A DNA stretch of 6,393 bases. Source: Pseudomonadota bacterium. GTDB lineage: Bacteria; Pseudomonadota; Alphaproteobacteria; Rhizobiales; Rhizobiaceae. Location: contig JAEYTV010000203.1 in assembly GCA_023433855.1 (NCBI GenBank), positions 1 to 6,393 on the forward strand. Reading direction: 5' to 3'. Positions 5,186 through 6,393 of the stretch are shown here, one piece after another. Numbering within the stretch: position 1 is the first letter of the stretch; each line of letters starts with the position of its first letter. Made by a program: the position numbers and the translations under genes. Under the pieces are notes generated by a model. It saw only the letters and a program-made list of their open reading frames with translations, was not told the DNA's origin and ran no database searches.

Positions 5186-6118
5186 ATGGCGGCAAAGATC
5201 TTCATCGACGGCGAACACGGCACGACGGGATTGCAGATCCGCACCCGCATGGCTGGCCGCCGCGACGTCGAACTGCTGTCCATCCCCGAAGCCGAGCGGC
5301 GCAACGCCGCCATGCGCGAGGACCTGCTGAACAGTGCGGATGTCGCGATCCTCTGCCTCCCCGATGACGCGTCCCGTGAAGCCGTGAATATGCTTGCCGG
5401 CAACAACAGGGTTCGGATCATCGACACCTCCACCGCCTTCCGCGTAGATCCTTCCTGGGCCTACGGTTTTGCCGAGCTGGACAAGGCTCAGGCGGAGAAA
5501 ATCAGAACCGCACGGCATGTGGCCAATCCCGGCTGTTATCCGACCGGTGCAATCGCGCTGATCCGGCCGCTTCGCGCTGCCGGCATCCTGCCGCTCAGCC
5601 ACGCGATCACCGTCAATGCGGTGTCCGGCTACACCGGCGGCGGGAAGCAACTGATCAGCCAGATGGAAGACCCGGGCCGCGAGGACGCGATCAGCGCCAA
5701 CAATTTCCTTTACGGCCTGCCCCTGAAGCACAAGCATGTCCCGGAGATGAAGGTGCATGGGCTGCTCGATCGGGCGCCGCTTTTCTCGCCGTCGGTCGGC
5801 CGTTTCCCGCAGGGCATGATCGTACAGGTGCCGCTCTTCCTGGAGGACCTCAAGGAAGGCACGACGATCGAGGGCATCCACAAGGCGCTCGTCGAGCATT
5901 ATGCCGGCCAGGACATCGTCACCGTCGTGCCGCTTGAGGAAAGCAGCAAGCTGCCGCGCGTCGATGCCGAGGAACTGGTCAACCAGGACACGATGAAGCT
6001 CTTCGTCTTCGGCACCCCGGGTGGCGCCCATGTCAACCTGGTCGCTCTCCTTGACAATCTCGGCAAGGGGGCGTCGGGTGCCGCCGTGCAGAACATCGAT
6101 CTGATGCTTTCCGCCTGA
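5186..6118 (+). CDS. argC: N-acetyl-gamma-glutamyl-phosphate reductase, type 2
   Basis: Third enzyme of arginine synthesis: NADPH-dependent reduction of N-acetylglutamyl phosphate to N-acetylglutamate semialdehyde, in the cytoplasm. The 310-residue length and sequence fit the short ArgC form common in alphaproteobacteria. [16 protein letters not shown] (6-21) is the dinucleotide-binding loop, and ILCLPDDAS (55-63) and IIDTSTAFR (78-86) are typical. NPGCYPTG (114-121) carries the catalytic Cys117, [12 protein letters not shown] (143-154) contributes to the substrate pocket, and KHKHVPEM (181-188) has the active-site His184. [33 protein letters not shown] fills the C-terminus (275-307). AAGGGA (5171-5176) precedes the ATG by 9 nt. 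It follows speB in the same direction and is probably co-transcribed, unless the intervening palindrome marks a separate promoter. The gene appears intact. Confidence 0.97.
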   Translation: MAAKIFIDGEHGTTGLQIRTRMAGRRDVELLSIPEAERRNAAMREDLLNSADVAILCLPDDASREAVNMLAGNNRVRIIDTSTAFRVDPSWAYGFAELDKAQAEKIRTARHVANPGCYPTGAIALIRPLRAAGILPLSHAITVNAVSGYTGGGKQLISQMEDPGREDAISANNFLYGLPLKHKHVPEMKVHGLLDRAPLFSPSVGRFPQGMIVQVPLFLEDLKEGTTIEGIHKALVEHYAGQDIVTVVPLEESSKLPRVDAEELVNQDTMKLFVFGTPGGAHVNLVALLDNLGKGASGAAVQNIDLMLSA

Positions 6119-6253
6119 GGGCGTCGAGCATCTCCCTACCCATTTCCGTTCCTGAAGAATGGCGGGTCGAGAGCACTCGCCAGATCGCGGACACTGTAGC
6201 GGGTACCGTGTTTGAGGTGACCCGCGGGTGCGACGTGCGGAACATCCTAAGCT
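6119..6253. other. argC downstream region with a 9-bp hairpin and an unstarted open frame
   Basis: No intrinsic terminator with a T-run follows argC. GCGGGTACC (6199-6207) can pair with GGT-g-ACCCGC (6216-6225), a 9-bp stem with one bulged G and an 8-base loop, but G/C-rich DNA rather than T follows it. The rightward frame starting at 6121 stays open to a TAA at 6304-6306 and reads plausibly (ISVPEEWRVESTRQIADTV and onward). It has no ATG, GTG or TTG before 6208, so if it was once coding its start is lost. I do not recognise the peptide. Confidence 0.35.
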
Positions 6254-6393
6254 ATGCCTTTTCCTATGGAAGCCTTTCGGCCGCAATGGCACGACGAGGA
6301 CGGCAGCGCTAAGGACCGGGACGGCGGACTCGCGGTGGCGAGAGCAGTCCGCAACGTGATCCGGCAGGCCTCGGCCAGGTCAGCTCCTGACTT
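6254..6393 (+). CDS. Possible start of an unidentified gene, cut by the window edge
   Basis: From the ATG at 6254 the frame is open to the end of the window, 46 codons, beginning MPFPMEAFRPQWHDEDGSAKD and ending in a run rich in Ala and Arg. G/C at third positions rises after the first few codons, as in the neighbouring genes. No Shine-Dalgarno sequence precedes the ATG, and the peptide is not recognised. The frame overlaps the unstarted frame that ends at 6306. The missing right part would decide whether this is real. Confidence 0.25.
   Translation, partial: MPFPMEAFRPQWHDEDGSAKDRDGGLAVARAVRNVIRQASARSAPD

Noticed and set aside
5021..6292. Long leftward open frame of 423 codons opposite speB/argC
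   Set aside because: It is antisense to argC, an intact enzyme with all its motifs, and its translation shows no family features; typical of G/C-rich DNA.

Overview
The window looks like chromosomal core DNA of an alphaproteobacterium of the Rhizobiales, most likely the Rhizobium/Sinorhizobium/Agrobacterium group. The signs are the G/C-rich third codon positions, the N-terminally extended S9 ribosomal protein, a type-2 (about 310-residue) ArgC, and a gene set (metY, a small cysteine-cluster protein, a CoA-binding protein, rplM-rpsI, speB, argC) that I associate with rhizobial chromosomes. The genus is inferred from memory of such proteins, not from a search.

Layout. At the left edge, metY (O-acetylhomoserine sulfhydrylase) runs leftward from 1337 to 54. 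It shares a 121-bp divergent control region with a rightward gene (1459-1887) for a DUF6455-like protein with a cysteine cluster. That region holds a good leftward sigma-70-type promoter and two similar 16-bp inverted repeats spaced 32 bp apart. A CoA_binding_2 family gene (2321-1890) converges on the DUF6455-like gene with a 2-bp gap. About 780 bp without a convincing gene follow (2322-3102). They hold several inverted repeats, then a strong promoter (2954-2982) and a structured leader of about 113 nt for rplM-rpsI (L13 and S9). That operon ends in a textbook UUCG-loop terminator (4060-4089). Next, reading right, come speB (agmatinase, 4161-5111) and argC (5186-6118), separated by 74 bp containing a long imperfect palindrome. 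The last 275 bp have no firmly supported gene; an open frame starting at 6254 runs off the edge.

How the genes fit together. metY (methionine), argC (arginine) and speB (putrescine from agmatine) belong to amino-acid and polyamine metabolism. rplM-rpsI is the usual L13-S9 ribosomal operon, with terminator and promoter separating it from its neighbours. There is no sign of a phage, an insertion sequence, a CRISPR array or a defence system. I found no credible new multi-gene system. The points most worth checking are regulatory: the paired operators in the metY divergent region, the rplM leader, the speB-argC palindrome, and the two well-equipped start sites of the DUF6455-like gene.
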